A DNA stretch of 64,000 bases from Microvirga arabica (lineage in GTDB: Bacteria; Pseudomonadota; Alphaproteobacteria; Rhizobiales; Beijerinckiaceae): positions 1-64,000 of the forward strand of contig NZ_JAFBID010000010.1 in NCBI RefSeq assembly GCF_016811235.1, written 5' to 3'. Position numbers and translations under genes: made by a program. Shown here one piece after another: positions 10,314-19,070 of this stretch (position 1 is the first letter of the stretch; each line of letters begins with the position of its first letter). The notes beneath the pieces were generated by a model. It saw only the letters and a list, made by a program, of their open reading frames with translations, did not search any database and was not told where the DNA came from.

Positions 10314-10940
10314 TCAGCGGACGCCGTCGCCCGGGGGCTCGCCGCCCCTGGCGATGTTCGGGTCGGCCATCTCGGCGATCAGCCGCTGAGCCTCCGCCTC
10401 GGGGCTGTGATGGCCCGCGTGATCGTGCTCATCGACCAACTGGCCGTTCATGATCGCCACGCGCTTGATGAGCTCGCTCAGCCACTGGAAGGCGAGCGAG
10501 ATGAAACCCAAGAGGATCAGTCCCTTGGCGGGCCAGATCAGCAGGCCGCCCGCATTGGAGGAAACCTCGCCGGAGCGGTAGGAATTGAGGAAGTAGGGGA
10601 AGCACAGGTAGAGCATCAGCGCCAGGAACGGCAGCAGGAAGAACAGGTGGCCGATCAGGTCGATCGTGTCGCGCCCGCGCTTCGAGAGCTTGTTCGACAG
10701 GATGTCGATGCGGATGTGCTCGTTGACCTTCAGGGTCCAGGCGGCGCAGAGCATGAACACGGCGCCGAACAGGTACCATTGCAGCTCGAGCCAGGCATTG
10801 GACGAGACGCCGAAGAGGCGCCGGATGATGGCATTGATGGCCGAGACCAGGATGGCCACCACGATGGCCCAGGCGGCCACCTTGCCAATGCGTTCGTTGA
10901 TCGAGTCGATGACACGGGATAGCCCGAGAAGTGCCGTCAC
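10314..10940 (-). CDS. TRAP transporter small permease subunit (DctQ-like)
   Basis: A DctQ-type subunit of 208 residues with four predicted helices. Conserved features are the NAWLELQWYLFGAVFMLCAAWTL region and NEHIRIDIL, which corresponds to the REHIRVD motif of the family. The frame is open to 11072, but a GTG at 10940 preceded by AAGGGGGAGA gives a start at VTALLGLSRVIDSINERIG, matching the family length. The tail after about residue 170 is charged (DEHDHAGHH, PEAEAQRLI). It is followed after 39 bases by its DctM partner. Confidence 0.88.
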   Translation of the reverse strand: MTALLGLSRVIDSINERIGKVAAWAIVVAILVSAINAIIRRLFGVSSNAWLELQWYLFGAVFMLCAAWTLKVNEHIRIDILSNKLSKRGRDTIDLIGHLFFLLPFLALMLYLCFPYFLNSYRSGEVSSNAGGLLIWPAKGLILLGFISLAFQWLSELIKRVAIMNGQLVDEHDHAGHHSPEAEAQRLIAEMADPNIARGGEPPGDGVR

Positions 10941-11238
10941 CTGTCTCCCCCTTGGAACTTGTTGATTGAATGCGTGCGGCCTAGCTACCGGAGTCGGGCC
11001 GGCCCTGCTAGGCCGCTTTCGTCCAATGCAAGGATTTGACGGGTCAGTAGCGGGGAAATTTTCGTGCGGCAAGGGCCGGGGGTGTTAAAAGTTTAGGCAG
11101 CCCAAGGCTTTGAGGACGAACGGAAACTTGCAGCCTGCGATCTTTAGGCATTTTTACTTCCCGAGCGCTCTTCCCAAAGGCTACGGTTGGTTTATTGCAA
11201 AGGGGCTGGCGAAAAGTTCCCATTCCTGGAGGCTCTCC

Positions 11239-11829
11239 GTGACGCTGCTCGTTCTCGGCCTTGTGCTCTTTCTCGGCACCCATTCCTTCAGCATGGCGCG
11301 AGGGCAAAGGGCTGCCATCATCGGCCGGATCGGCGAGGGCCCCTTCAAGGGGCTGTATTCCCTCCTGTCGCTCGCCGGCATCGTCCTGGTCTCCATCGGC
11401 TATGGGCAGTACCGGGCAGGCGGCTACATCCCGGTCTGCGACCCGCCGGTCTGGACCCGGCACCTGTCGCTGCTTCTCGTCCTGATCGCCTTCATCTGCT
11501 TCGTGGCCGCCTATCTGCCCGGCCATATCAAGGCTCGGCTCAAGCACCCCATGCTGGCGGGCGTGAAGATCTGGGCCTTCGCGCACCTGATCGCCAACGG
11601 GGACCTCGGATCGATCCTGCTCTTCGGCTCCTTCCTCGTCTGGGCGGTGCTCGCCCGCATCAGCGTCAAGCGCCGGGACGTGGCGGCCCAGCATGGCGGC
11701 ACGGCGGCGCCTGCAGGCTGGCGCAACGACATTCTGGCCGTCGCGATCGGCGTGGTCGTGTATCTCGCCTTCGTGTTCTGGCTCCATCCCTGGCTGATCG
11801 GCGTATCCGTCCTGCCCACAAGGGCGTGA
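11239..11829 (+). CDS. nnrU: NnrU family membrane protein
   Basis: A 196-residue membrane protein with about six helices. NnrU features include VLGLVLFLGTHSF near the start, the LYSLLSLAGIVLVSIGYGQYR segment, HIKARLKHPMLAGVKIWAFA and the conserved HLIANGD. NnrU was first described with nitric oxide/nitrite reductase genes in Rhodobacter. It is related to the 15-cis-zeta-carotene isomerase fold, so it may bind heme. There are no denitrification genes around it here. The GTG at 11239 is chosen because GGAGG lies 8 bases upstream; the frame is open 43 codons further. Confidence 0.85.
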   Translation: MTLLVLGLVLFLGTHSFSMARGQRAAIIGRIGEGPFKGLYSLLSLAGIVLVSIGYGQYRAGGYIPVCDPPVWTRHLSLLLVLIAFICFVAAYLPGHIKARLKHPMLAGVKIWAFAHLIANGDLGSILLFGSFLVWAVLARISVKRRDVAAQHGGTAAPAGWRNDILAVAIGVVVYLAFVFWLHPWLIGVSVLPTRA

Positions 11830-11931
11830 AAGCTGGAGGGCATGAAACCTCTCGCCTTGGGCAGGGGTGTATGCTAGGCGACCCCCTTCGGATTTTTGGA
11901 GGCGGCCGCTTAAGGCCGCGTGAGAGACACG

Positions 11932-12606
11932 ATGGCTCAGAACGACGAGTTCATTCGCGAAGTCGATGAGGAATACCGCCGCGACCAGCTCGCCAAGGTC
12001 TGGGAGCGCTACAACGGCATCATCATTGCGGTGGTCGTTCTGATCGTGGCCGGCGTCGGCGGCTGGCGCTTCTGGGAGTACCGGCAGCAGAACCTCGCCC
12101 AGGAGGCGGCTGTGCGCTACGAGGAGGCGCTGCGCCTGTCCTCCGAGGACAAGGGCCAGGAGGCGCAAGGCGCCTTCGAGAACGTCGTGAAGCAGGATTC
12201 CGGCACGGGCTACGCCATGCTGGCGCGCTTCCGCCTCGCTGCCGAACTCGGCAAGCAGAACGCGGAGAATGGCGCCTCGGCCTACGATGCGCTCGCAAAC
12301 GACTCCGCCGTGCCGGCGCTCTGGAAGGATCTCGCGCGTGTTCGCGCCGCGTGGCTGCGCCTCGACACCGCCGAGCCCGCCGCCCTGCGCCAGGCCATCG
12401 AGCCGCTCGCGGCGCCTACCAATGCCTGGCGTCATTCCGCAAGGGAACTCTTGGGGCTATCCGGTCTTAAGGCCGGTGACATGGATTATGCCGGCCGCTG
12501 GTTCGACCAGATCGCCGCCGACCGCGAGACGCCCTCCGCCCTGAGGCAGCGCCTTGCCGTCTACACGGCTCTTGTGGCGGGTGGTCCGGTTCAGGTGACG
12601 CAGTAG
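11932..12606 (+). CDS. YfgM-like TPR membrane protein (ancillary translocon/BAM-operon type)
   Basis: A 224-residue protein: a cytoplasmic N-terminus ([20 protein letters not shown]), one transmembrane helix ([19 protein letters not shown], about 32-50) and a periplasmic helical/TPR-like region. The opening [22 protein letters not shown] is the DUF2133/TPR_21 signature. In E. coli YfgM contacts SecYEG and PpiD and sits directly upstream of bamB and der; here it lies 13 bases upstream of der, conserving part of that order, while bamB is absent. ATG at 11932 is used; another ATG lies four codons upstream. Confidence 0.85.
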   Translation: MAQNDEFIREVDEEYRRDQLAKVWERYNGIIIAVVVLIVAGVGGWRFWEYRQQNLAQEAAVRYEEALRLSSEDKGQEAQGAFENVVKQDSGTGYAMLARFRLAAELGKQNAENGASAYDALANDSAVPALWKDLARVRAAWLRLDTAEPAALRQAIEPLAAPTNAWRHSARELLGLSGLKAGDMDYAGRWFDQIAADRETPSALRQRLAVYTALVAGGPVQVTQ

Positions 12607-12619
12607 GATAGGACAAGAC

Positions 12620-13966
12620 ATGACGCCCACCGTCGCCATTGTCGGGCGGCCGAATGTCGGCAAATCGACTCTGTTCAACCGTCTCGTCGGCAAGAAGCTG
12701 GCGCTCGTGGACGACCGCCCGGGCGTGACCCGCGACCGCCGCGAGGGCGAAGCGCGCCTCGGCGATCTCGAATTCCGCATCATCGACACGGCGGGCCTTG
12801 AGGAGGCGACGGAGGAGTCGCTCCTCGGCCGCATGCGCGCCCAGACCGAAGCTGCCATAGTGGACGCCGACGTGATCCTCTTCGTGATCGACGCCCGCGT
12901 GGGGATTCTCCCCGCCGACCGGCCCTTTGCCGAGATGGTGCGCCGCTCAGGCAAGCCCGTGATCCTCATCGCCAACAAGGCCGAGGGAGCCGGCGGCATG
13001 GCAGGCGCCTACGAGGCTTTCGGGCTGGGCTTAGGTGATCCGGTGCCGCTCTCCGCCGAGCACGGCGAGGGCATGGCCGACCTGTTCGAGGCCCTGATGC
13101 CTCACTTCCCCCATCCCGACGAGGTGGAGGACGAGGACGACCCGAACAAGCCCCTGCAGGTGGCCATCGTCGGGCGCCCTAATGCGGGCAAGTCCACCCT
13201 CATCAACCGTATGGTGGGTGAGGACCGCATGCTCACCGGCCCCGAGGCCGGCATCACCCGCGATTCCATCTCGCTCGATTGGGAGTGGCGTGGGAAGTCG
13301 ATCAAGCTTTTCGACACCGCAGGCATCAGGAAGCGCGCCCGCGTCGAAGACAAGCTCGAAAAGCTTTCCGTGGCCGATGCGCTGCGCGCCGTGCGCTTCG
13401 CCGAGGTCGTGGTCATCCTGCTCGACGCCACGATCCCGTTCGAGAAGCAGGACCTGACCATCATCGACCTGGTGGAGCAGGAGGGCCGGGCCCTCGTGAT
13501 CGGCCTCAACAAATGGGATCTCGTGGCCGACCAGAAGGGCCTGCTCGCCGACCTGAAGGAGAAGGCCACCCGCCTCCTGCCGCAGGTGCGCGGCGCTCCG
13601 GTCGTTCCCCTGTCGGGCCTCGCCGGCAGCGGCATCGATCCGCTCATGAAGGCGGTGCTGCACGTCTATGAGAAGTGGAACACCCGCATCTCGACCGCGC
13701 GGCTCAACCAATGGCTCTCCGAGGCCATCGATGCCAACCCGCCGCCTGCCGTGTCAGGCCGCCGGATCAAGATCCGCTACATGACGCAGATCAAGTCGCG
13801 CCCGCCGCACTTCGCCATCTTCGGCAACCAGCTCGATGCCCTGCCGAAGAGCTACACCCGCTACCTCGTCAACGGCATCCGCGAAGCTTTCGACCTGCCG
13901 GGCACGCCCATCCGCGTGTCCCTGCGCATGGGCTCGAACCCGTTCGACAAGGACAAGCGCGGGTAG
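12620..13966 (+). CDS. der: Ribosome biogenesis GTPase Der (EngA)
   Basis: An essential double-GTPase that acts in 50S subunit assembly. The 448-residue protein has two G domains: G1 at residues 8-16 (GRPNVGKST) and again at about 185-193 (GRPNAGKST), each with DTAG, and NKAE and NKWD as G4 motifs. The C-terminal KH-like domain contains [20 protein letters not shown]. The spacer between the G domains ([12 protein letters not shown]) is acidic, as usual. Start and length fit the family. It is probably co-transcribed with the YfgM-like gene upstream. Confidence 0.97.
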   Translation: MTPTVAIVGRPNVGKSTLFNRLVGKKLALVDDRPGVTRDRREGEARLGDLEFRIIDTAGLEEATEESLLGRMRAQTEAAIVDADVILFVIDARVGILPADRPFAEMVRRSGKPVILIANKAEGAGGMAGAYEAFGLGLGDPVPLSAEHGEGMADLFEALMPHFPHPDEVEDEDDPNKPLQVAIVGRPNAGKSTLINRMVGEDRMLTGPEAGITRDSISLDWEWRGKSIKLFDTAGIRKRARVEDKLEKLSVADALRAVRFAEVVVILLDATIPFEKQDLTIIDLVEQEGRALVIGLNKWDLVADQKGLLADLKEKATRLLPQVRGAPVVPLSGLAGSGIDPLMKAVLHVYEKWNTRISTARLNQWLSEAIDANPPPAVSGRRIKIRYMTQIKSRPPHFAIFGNQLDALPKSYTRYLVNGIREAFDLPGTPIRVSLRMGSNPFDKDKRG

Positions 13967-14090
13967 GGCGAGCCGCGTCGTGTCATCCCCGGCGGCTGTG
14001 AGGCCGGGAAGTGGATCCACTCACACGCATTGCGCTAGGGATTCCCTTCCCCTCCGCGGACGCTCCGGCCGGGAATGACACCCTCCATCC

Positions 14091-15020
14091 TCATGGCCGG
14101 ACTTGTTCCGGCCATCCACGTCTTGCGTCGTCTCCCGCCAGAGCTTGCCCCCGCGGCTCCGAGGCAAACCGCTTCGCTCCCGCTACGCAGCCGATCACCA
14201 CAACGTTGACGGCGACCATGCTCCAACTGACAGCCTCGTTGAGAAGCACAGCTGCCAGCATGAGCCCGAAGAAGGGCTGGAGCAGCTGGAGCTGCGACAC
14301 GCCTGCGATTCCGCCGAGCGCCAGGCCGCGATACCAGAACACGAAGCCGATCAGCATGGAGAACAGGGACACGTAGGCGAGCGAAAGCCATGCCGGCGTG
14401 CCGATGCCGCTCCATGAGGCGGGGAGGTTGAGCAGCATCAGGCCGGCGGTCAGCGGCAGGGAGAGAACGAGCGCCCAGGAGATCACCTGCCAACCGCCCA
14501 GGCGGCGCGAGAGCTTCGCGCCCTCCGCATAGCCGAGGCCGCAGGCCACGACGGCGCCGATCATGAGAAGACTGCCGACCGGGGAGGCGGAGCCTCCCTG
14601 GAGCAGGGCAAAGCCCGCCACCAAGGTGCCCCCGAGCCCTGAGAAGATCCAGAACGCGGTCCTCGGCCGCTCGCCGCCGCGCAGGATGCCGAAGATCGCT
14701 GTTGCCAGCGGCAGCAGGCCGACGAAGCAGATGGACTGGGCCGATGTGATGTGCTGCAACGCGAGCGCCGTCAGCAACGGAAAGCCGACCACCACGCCCA
14801 GCGACACGATGGCGAGCGGCAGGAGATCGCTTCGCGCTGGCCGCTTCTCGCGGAGCAGCAGGAGCAGGGCCATTCCTAAAAGGCCGGCGATCGTGGCCCG
14901 GGCCAGGGTCAGGAACAGCGGATCGATGTTGAGCACGGCGATGCGGGTTGCCGGCAGCGAACCGCTGAAGATCAGCACCCCGAGAAAACCGTTGATCCAC
15001 CCTTCCGTCGTCCTGTCCAT
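14091..15020 (-). CDS. EamA/DMT family exporter (10-helix)
   Basis: A 309-residue drug/metabolite transporter with two five-helix EamA repeats. Visible features are FLGVLIFSGSLPATRIAV at the start, LLPLATAIFGILRGGERP in the first repeat, and the second-repeat LQLLQPFFGLMLAAVLLNE, the EamA signature with its glutamate. ATG 15020 is favoured because GGAGG lies 8 bases upstream; two upstream in-frame ATGs reach 15047. It diverges from a MocR-type regulator with a 103-base shared control region, so it is probably the regulator's target and may export an amino acid or vitamer. The last few codons come from a palindromic repeat (14093-14115). Confidence 0.88.
   Translation of the reverse strand: MDRTTEGWINGFLGVLIFSGSLPATRIAVLNIDPLFLTLARATIAGLLGMALLLLLREKRPARSDLLPLAIVSLGVVVGFPLLTALALQHITSAQSICFVGLLPLATAIFGILRGGERPRTAFWIFSGLGGTLVAGFALLQGGSASPVGSLLMIGAVVACGLGYAEGAKLSRRLGGWQVISWALVLSLPLTAGLMLLNLPASWSGIGTPAWLSLAYVSLFSMLIGFVFWYRGLALGGIAGVSQLQLLQPFFGLMLAAVLLNEAVSWSMVAVNVVVIGCVAGAKRFASEPRGQALAGDDARRGWPEQVRP
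14093..14115. repeat. Palindrome ATGGCCGGA/TCCGGCCAT overlapping the EamA stop codon
   Basis: Nine-base perfect arms with a 5-base loop, followed by CCACG as in the copy at 7947. The element lies in the coding region and supplies the residues WPEQVRP and part of the stop. Confidence 0.7.
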
Positions 15021-15082
15021 GCGCATCCTCCGCCGCTGCGCCATCACAGCGGGGACGGCATGGCTTTTCCAGGGACGGTGCA

Positions 15083-15125
15083 GTACAGTTGAGCTGAACT
15101 GTCATGGAACGACGGGCGGTACAGT
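15083..15125. promoter_or_regulatory. Putative MocR operator: direct and inverted ACAGT repeats
   Basis: GTACAGT occurs at 15083-15089 and again at 15119-15125, 36 bases apart in direct orientation. The first copy is also half of an inverted pair ACAGTT (15085-15090) / AACTGT (15097-15102). MocR/PdxR-type regulators often bind direct repeats in the divergent promoter of their target. The second copy overlaps the proposed GTG start of the regulator. Binding is inferred from position only. Confidence 0.5.
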
Positions 15126-16539
15126 GGACGATCTCACCTTCACCAACCGGGACGGCACGCTTGTCGAGCACGTCATGGCGGCGATCCGCCACCGGATCGC
15201 CAGCCGCGCACTACTGCCTGGCGGCAAGCTCCCGTCCATCCGGGCGCTCGCCCAGACCATGCAGGTGTCGAAATCAACCGTGGTGGAGGCCTATGATCGG
15301 CTTGCCGCCGAGGGCGTCATCCGTTCCCGGCCTGGCTCCGGCTTCTACAGCGCGGCCACCCTTGCGCCCCTGTCTCTGGCCGAGCTCGCGCCGCGCCTCG
15401 ACCGGGCGGTCGATCCGTTCTGGGTCTCGCGGCAATCCCTGGAGGCGCGACGGGAGGTGCTGAAACCCGGCTGCGGCTGGCTCCCGGATTCCTGGATGCC
15501 TGAGAACGAGATCCGCCGCGCCCTGCGCGGTTTGGCGCGTACTAAGGACGCGACGGGCCTCACCGATTACGGCACGCCGCTGGGGCTTGCTCCCTTGCGC
15601 GGCTTCCTCTCGCGGCGCCTCGCAGAGCAGGGTGTTGAGGCCGCGCCCGACCGGATCCTGCTCACGGATTCCGGCACGCAGGCCATCGACCTCGTGTGCC
15701 GGCTGCTGGTCCAGCCCGGCGACACGGTGCTTGTGGACGACCCCTGCTACTTCAACTTCCTGGCTCTGCTGCGCGCGCATCAGGTCACGGTGATCGGCGT
15801 GCCGATCACTCCGACCGGCCCTGACCTCGGTGCCTTCGCGCAGGCGCTCATCGCACACACACCGCGCCTCTACATTACCAACTCCGGGCTGCACAATCCG
15901 ACCGGCGCCACCCTCTCCACCGTGACCGCGCACCGCCTCCTGAAGCTCGCCGAGCAGCACGGCCTCACGGTCGTCGAGGACGACATCTTTGCCGATTTCG
16001 AGCACGAGCCTGCGCCACGCCTCGCCGCGCTCGACGGCTTTGAGCGGGTGGTGCGCATCGGCAGCTTTTCGAAAACCCTTTCGGCCTCGTTCCGCTGCGG
16101 CTACATCGCAGCGAGGCCCGACTGGATCGATAAGCTCACTGACTTAAGGATCGCCACCAATTTTTCCAGCAACCGCCTCGCGGAAGAGCTGGTGCTTGGC
16201 GTTCTCGGCAGCAGCGGATACCGCAAGCATCTCGACAGCTTGCGCACGCGGCTTGCGAAGACCATGGCGTTCGTCCTCCCGCGCCTAGAGAGGCTCGGCA
16301 TCACGCCCTGGATCGTGCCGAAAGCCGGCATGCTCCTCTGGTGCCGCCTGCCCGACGATCTCGATGCCGCCGTAGTCGCGCGCCACGCGCTGAACGAGGA
16401 CGTGGTGCTCGCCCCCGGCAACGTGTTCAGCCCGGCGCAATCAGCCAAGAGCTCCATGCGCTTCAACGTGGCCCAATGCGCCGACGAGCGGGTGTTCACC
16501 ATGCTGGAGCGGGCGATGCGGTTGGCGACGCAGTCTTGA
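15124..16539 (+). CDS. MocR/GabR-type transcriptional regulator (GntR HTH + aminotransferase class I fold)
   Basis: A 471-residue fusion. Residues about 8-75 are a GntR winged helix (LPSIRALAQTMQVSKSTVVE, RSRPGSGFY). The remainder is a fold-type I PLP aminotransferase domain with TDSGTQAIDLVCRLL, NSGLHNPTG and the PLP-lysine region RIGSFSKTLSASFRCGYIA. MocR proteins use PLP or an amino acid adduct as effector. The frame is open far upstream, but the domain begins at VDDLTFTNRDG, so GTG 15124 is proposed; the ribosome site is weak. It diverges from an EamA exporter, the classic MocR arrangement. Confidence 0.88.
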   Translation: MDDLTFTNRDGTLVEHVMAAIRHRIASRALLPGGKLPSIRALAQTMQVSKSTVVEAYDRLAAEGVIRSRPGSGFYSAATLAPLSLAELAPRLDRAVDPFWVSRQSLEARREVLKPGCGWLPDSWMPENEIRRALRGLARTKDATGLTDYGTPLGLAPLRGFLSRRLAEQGVEAAPDRILLTDSGTQAIDLVCRLLVQPGDTVLVDDPCYFNFLALLRAHQVTVIGVPITPTGPDLGAFAQALIAHTPRLYITNSGLHNPTGATLSTVTAHRLLKLAEQHGLTVVEDDIFADFEHEPAPRLAALDGFERVVRIGSFSKTLSASFRCGYIAARPDWIDKLTDLRIATNFSSNRLAEELVLGVLGSSGYRKHLDSLRTRLAKTMAFVLPRLERLGITPWIVPKAGMLLWCRLPDDLDAAVVARHALNEDVVLAPGNVFSPAQSAKSSMRFNVAQCADERVFTMLERAMRLATQS

Positions 16540-16552
16540 AACACTCATCGTC

Positions 16553-16594
16553 ATGGCCGTCCCCGGACTTGATCCGAGGATCAGTCGTGGCCAT
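16553..16594. repeat. Degenerate palindromic repeat after the MocR gene
   Basis: Outer arms ATGGCC/GGCCAT (16553-16558, 16589-16594) enclose TGATCC-GA-GGATCA (16570-16583), and CCACG follows the right arm. It belongs to the same family as the elements at 7947, 8125 and 14093. CGACCTCATCCTGAG downstream matches the left end of the nested element at 8004. Confidence 0.6.
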
Positions 16595-16637
16595 CCACGT
16601 CTTTGTCCTTTGCTCGACCTCATCCTGAGAACTTGTT

Positions 16638-16985
16638 TTATAGAGCGAGTGATGTGGTGCGCCGTGTGAGGAGATTGATGCTGGCGATGAGGAGCTAGGC
16701 TAAGGTGCACTCGACCACCCAGCGCTGCCGCAGGAGCTGAAAAGCCCTTCACGCCAACGGGCCGCTGCACGATCTTGATGGTCCACGGTCCGAGATCGGC
16801 CAGTGCGCCGAGCAACTCGCGGCCATGGATCCACTTGGCCGCAGATTGGTGGTGCGGGGCCAGCCGCGGGGCGATGCGGGCGGCGGGGTTGGGACAATCA
16901 GCGCCCACTCTGTTGCTGCCAGGTTGCTTGCATAACGCAGCCCTTCGCGAGCATGCTGGGCGCGTGTGGTTTTGGTCCATACCAT
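16638..16985 (-). pseudogene. IS5-family (IS427-like) transposase remnant with internal deletions
   Basis: Minus-strand reading begins MVWTKTTRAQHAREGLRYAS, followed by ATEWALIVPTPPPASPRG, the N-terminus of IS427-group transposases (usual form MVWTETTRRQYxRDGLRYAS). A frame change leads to a late piece, GRELLGALADLGPWTIKIVQ, then RQRWVVECTLA, a stop, and the terminal LLIASINLLTRRT ending at a TAA at 16638-16640. The catalytic DDE core is missing, so roughly 350 bases remain of a gene usually near 800. Inverted ends were not identified. It marks the left edge of the accessory island. Confidence 0.75.
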
Positions 16986-17310
16986 GATGGGATCTCCTTC
17001 GCCGGTCGCAACAGCGACGGAAACACACCCGATCAGGATCGCCCAATCTCTATACGAGCCAGCCTCTCAGGAGCCGCATATGAGGCTTTCGGGTTTTGCC
17101 ATACAATGTCCCTTAGAACTTTGTGCCGGTCATCTGGAAGGGAGTGAGCGCACTTTCCACGCTGCCTCCTCGTTAGCACAGTCGCCAAACACCGTTCCTG
17201 GCTGGCTTCCTATTCAGGAATTTGCACAGTGGCTTCAAGGATCCCATCCGCGGTTGTCTTTGCTTGCTGAAGAACTTCGTGCGCAGTCCGGCCCGCTCCG
17301 ACGTCAATGA
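16986..17310. other. Gene-free stretch, nothing recognised
   Basis: About 325 bases between the transposase remnant and the GntR gene. Short open frames exist on both strands, but none has a recognisable motif or a convincing ribosome site. It is probably debris from the same rearrangement. Confidence 0.5.
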
Positions 17311-17991
17311 TCACCGCAGACCGAGGGCTCGGCTCCGTGCGCTGTTGATATGTTCATCAATGGCCGCAACAGCCTGGATGGGGTCGCGGGTTTCAATAGC
17401 CTTGATGATGGCGAGGTGCTCCCGCATAACAGGCATGACGAGGGTGTCGGACAGAAGAGTCTGCTCCTGTCGGATGAGCCGCACCTTAATCGAGTTCACC
17501 CGATAGGCATCGGCAATGATCGCGTTGCCGAGAGACGCGATTATCGTCCAATGCAGATCCCAGTCGACCGCCTGAGCCCGGACGACGAGATCGGGCGTTA
17601 TGCCTCCTTCTTGAATTGATGCTTCGGCAACTACACTCTCATGATCCTGCCGTAAGCGCACGAGAGTTGCATCACTCGCCTCGACCGTGAAGATCGCTAC
17701 AGCCTCCCGCTCCATAAAGAGCCGGAATTGGAATGCATCCCGGATCAGATTCAGGTCCACATGGGCAACCTGCATGCCCCGCTGCGGCACCGTCTTGATG
17801 AGACCTTCCGATTCGAGTCGGGGTATCAGTTCGCGGATGGCGGCGAGCGACAGCCCGGTCAACTCGACGAGCTCGCGCTGGGAAACGAACTGGCCCGGGC
17901 GGATGTCGCGGGCGAGGAGATGATGGGTGAAGCGGTCATAGGCCTTCTCGCGGAGGTTGGGCCCATCCCGGCCTGCAATGACTTCGTCCAT
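17311..17991 (-). CDS. GntR family regulator, FCD (FadR) subfamily
   Basis: A 226-residue protein with an N-terminal winged helix: REKAYDRFTHHLLARDIRPG, then FVSQRELVELTGLSLAAIRE and ESEGLIKTVPQRGMQVAHVD. An all-helical FCD effector domain follows (about 90-220), carrying FRLFMEREAV and the metal-ligand-like His of DLHWTII and REHLAII. ATG 17991 is used; the frame opens further upstream within the aldolase gene. It lies 11 bases after the DapA-type gene and so probably shares its transcript. It is the likely repressor of the divergent sugar-acid/TRAP module, with an aldonate or related effector. Confidence 0.88.
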   Translation of the reverse strand: MDEVIAGRDGPNLREKAYDRFTHHLLARDIRPGQFVSQRELVELTGLSLAAIRELIPRLESEGLIKTVPQRGMQVAHVDLNLIRDAFQFRLFMEREAVAIFTVEASDATLVRLRQDHESVVAEASIQEGGITPDLVVRAQAVDWDLHWTIIASLGNAIIADAYRVNSIKVRLIRQEQTLLSDTLVMPVMREHLAIIKAIETRDPIQAVAAIDEHINSARSRALGLR

Positions 17992-18002
17992 ACTGCTCCC
18001 CG

Positions 18003-18896
18003 CTAAACAGCCTTGTCCATGAAGAGATCGTCGTAGAAGGCACCGAGCTGCCCGACATCCATTGCCGGCAATCGAACGAGCGGAGCCCGCACGTTCAGCC
18101 ACGCCTCGTCACCCGTCCGACGGGTCAGGAGAGCTTTCACCGCGGGCACGACTGGGTATTTCAGCACTTCGTCCACAAGTCGGTTGATCCGCTGATCGTC
18201 TTGTCCATCGATCGCGAGAGGGCGAAGGACCCCCGGGCAGATATTCGCTAGGCCCGAAATGGCGCCTTGGCCGCCGCGGCGCACGCCTTCGGCTAGATAG
18301 CGCTCATCCCCAATCAGAATCGCGAGATCGCTATGCTCGGCGAGAAGCCGCCGGGTGTACTCCCAATCCCCGGATGAATCCTTCACACCTGTGATGATGC
18401 CCGGGAATTCACGCTTGAGACGTTCGATGAGTTCGACCGAGAGCGAAACCTGGGTGACTGAGGGAAGATTGTAGAGAATGACGTTGCGGGCAGCGGATCC
18501 AAGCTTCTGCAGCACTGAGGCGAACCAAGAGAAGACGCCGTCGTCGCTGACACCTTTGAAGTAGAAGGGAGGTGTCAGCAGAAGCCCTCGGCAACTGAAC
18601 TCCGCAGCCATTCGTCCCTGCGCCACGGCTTCATAGATCGATGAAGCGGCAATACAGTAGACCACACCCTCGCCCCTTATTCCGGCAGCAGCGAGTGCTC
18701 CAAGAACCTGTTCGCGACCAGATGTTCCAACCGACGCTCCTTCTCCAGTCGTGCCGAACACTGTAACGCTCGTGCAACCGTTAGCAAGGCACCAGCGAGC
18801 GTGATCAGCCAGCCTCGAGAGGTCGAGGGCTCCGGTTGCAAAAAAGGGAGTCGTCATCGCAGCTGAAAGGCCAAACCGGTCGGCAGGTAGGGTCAC
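18003..18896 (-). CDS. DapA/N-acetylneuraminate-lyase family aldolase
   Basis: A 297-residue class I aldolase. The pyruvate-binding TTGEG motif is present (VFGTTGEGAS, about 47-56), as are the catalytic Tyr in ILYNLPS (about 142) and the Schiff-base Lys in ITGVKDSSGD (about 172). True dihydrodipicolinate synthases have other features, and the neighbours point to sugar-acid catabolism, so cleavage or dehydration of a 2-keto-3-deoxy sugar acid is more likely. A GTG at 18896 with GAGGA upstream is chosen because the frame's earlier ATG lacks a site. It diverges from the TRAP operon. Confidence 0.85.
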   Translation of the reverse strand: MTLPADRFGLSAAMTTPFFATGALDLSRLADHARWCLANGCTSVTVFGTTGEGASVGTSGREQVLGALAAAGIRGEGVVYCIAASSIYEAVAQGRMAAEFSCRGLLLTPPFYFKGVSDDGVFSWFASVLQKLGSAARNVILYNLPSVTQVSLSVELIERLKREFPGIITGVKDSSGDWEYTRRLLAEHSDLAILIGDERYLAEGVRRGGQGAISGLANICPGVLRPLAIDGQDDQRINRLVDEVLKYPVVPAVKALLTRRTGDEAWLNVRAPLVRLPAMDVGQLGAFYDDLFMDKAV

Positions 18897-19070
18897 GTGA
18901 GAGTCCTCGGGTTCTGCTCCACGCTGGTGAAAGCCTAGAAGCACTGATCATAGGTCTGACATGTTAGTTGCATTTCACATATTTACAAGTCCGTGACGTC
19001 AGGTGCAGTATGTTGGTCAAGAGCAGCATCAATAATGCTCTATCAGTTGCTCATCGTCGGGAGGACACCA

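Noticed and set aside
8523-10922. Very long plus-strand open frame (799 codons) opposite dctM and dctQ
   Set aside because: Its composition is His/Glu/Arg/Gln rich with no motifs, as expected for the antisense of GC-rich membrane genes; both minus-strand TRAP genes have clear family motifs.
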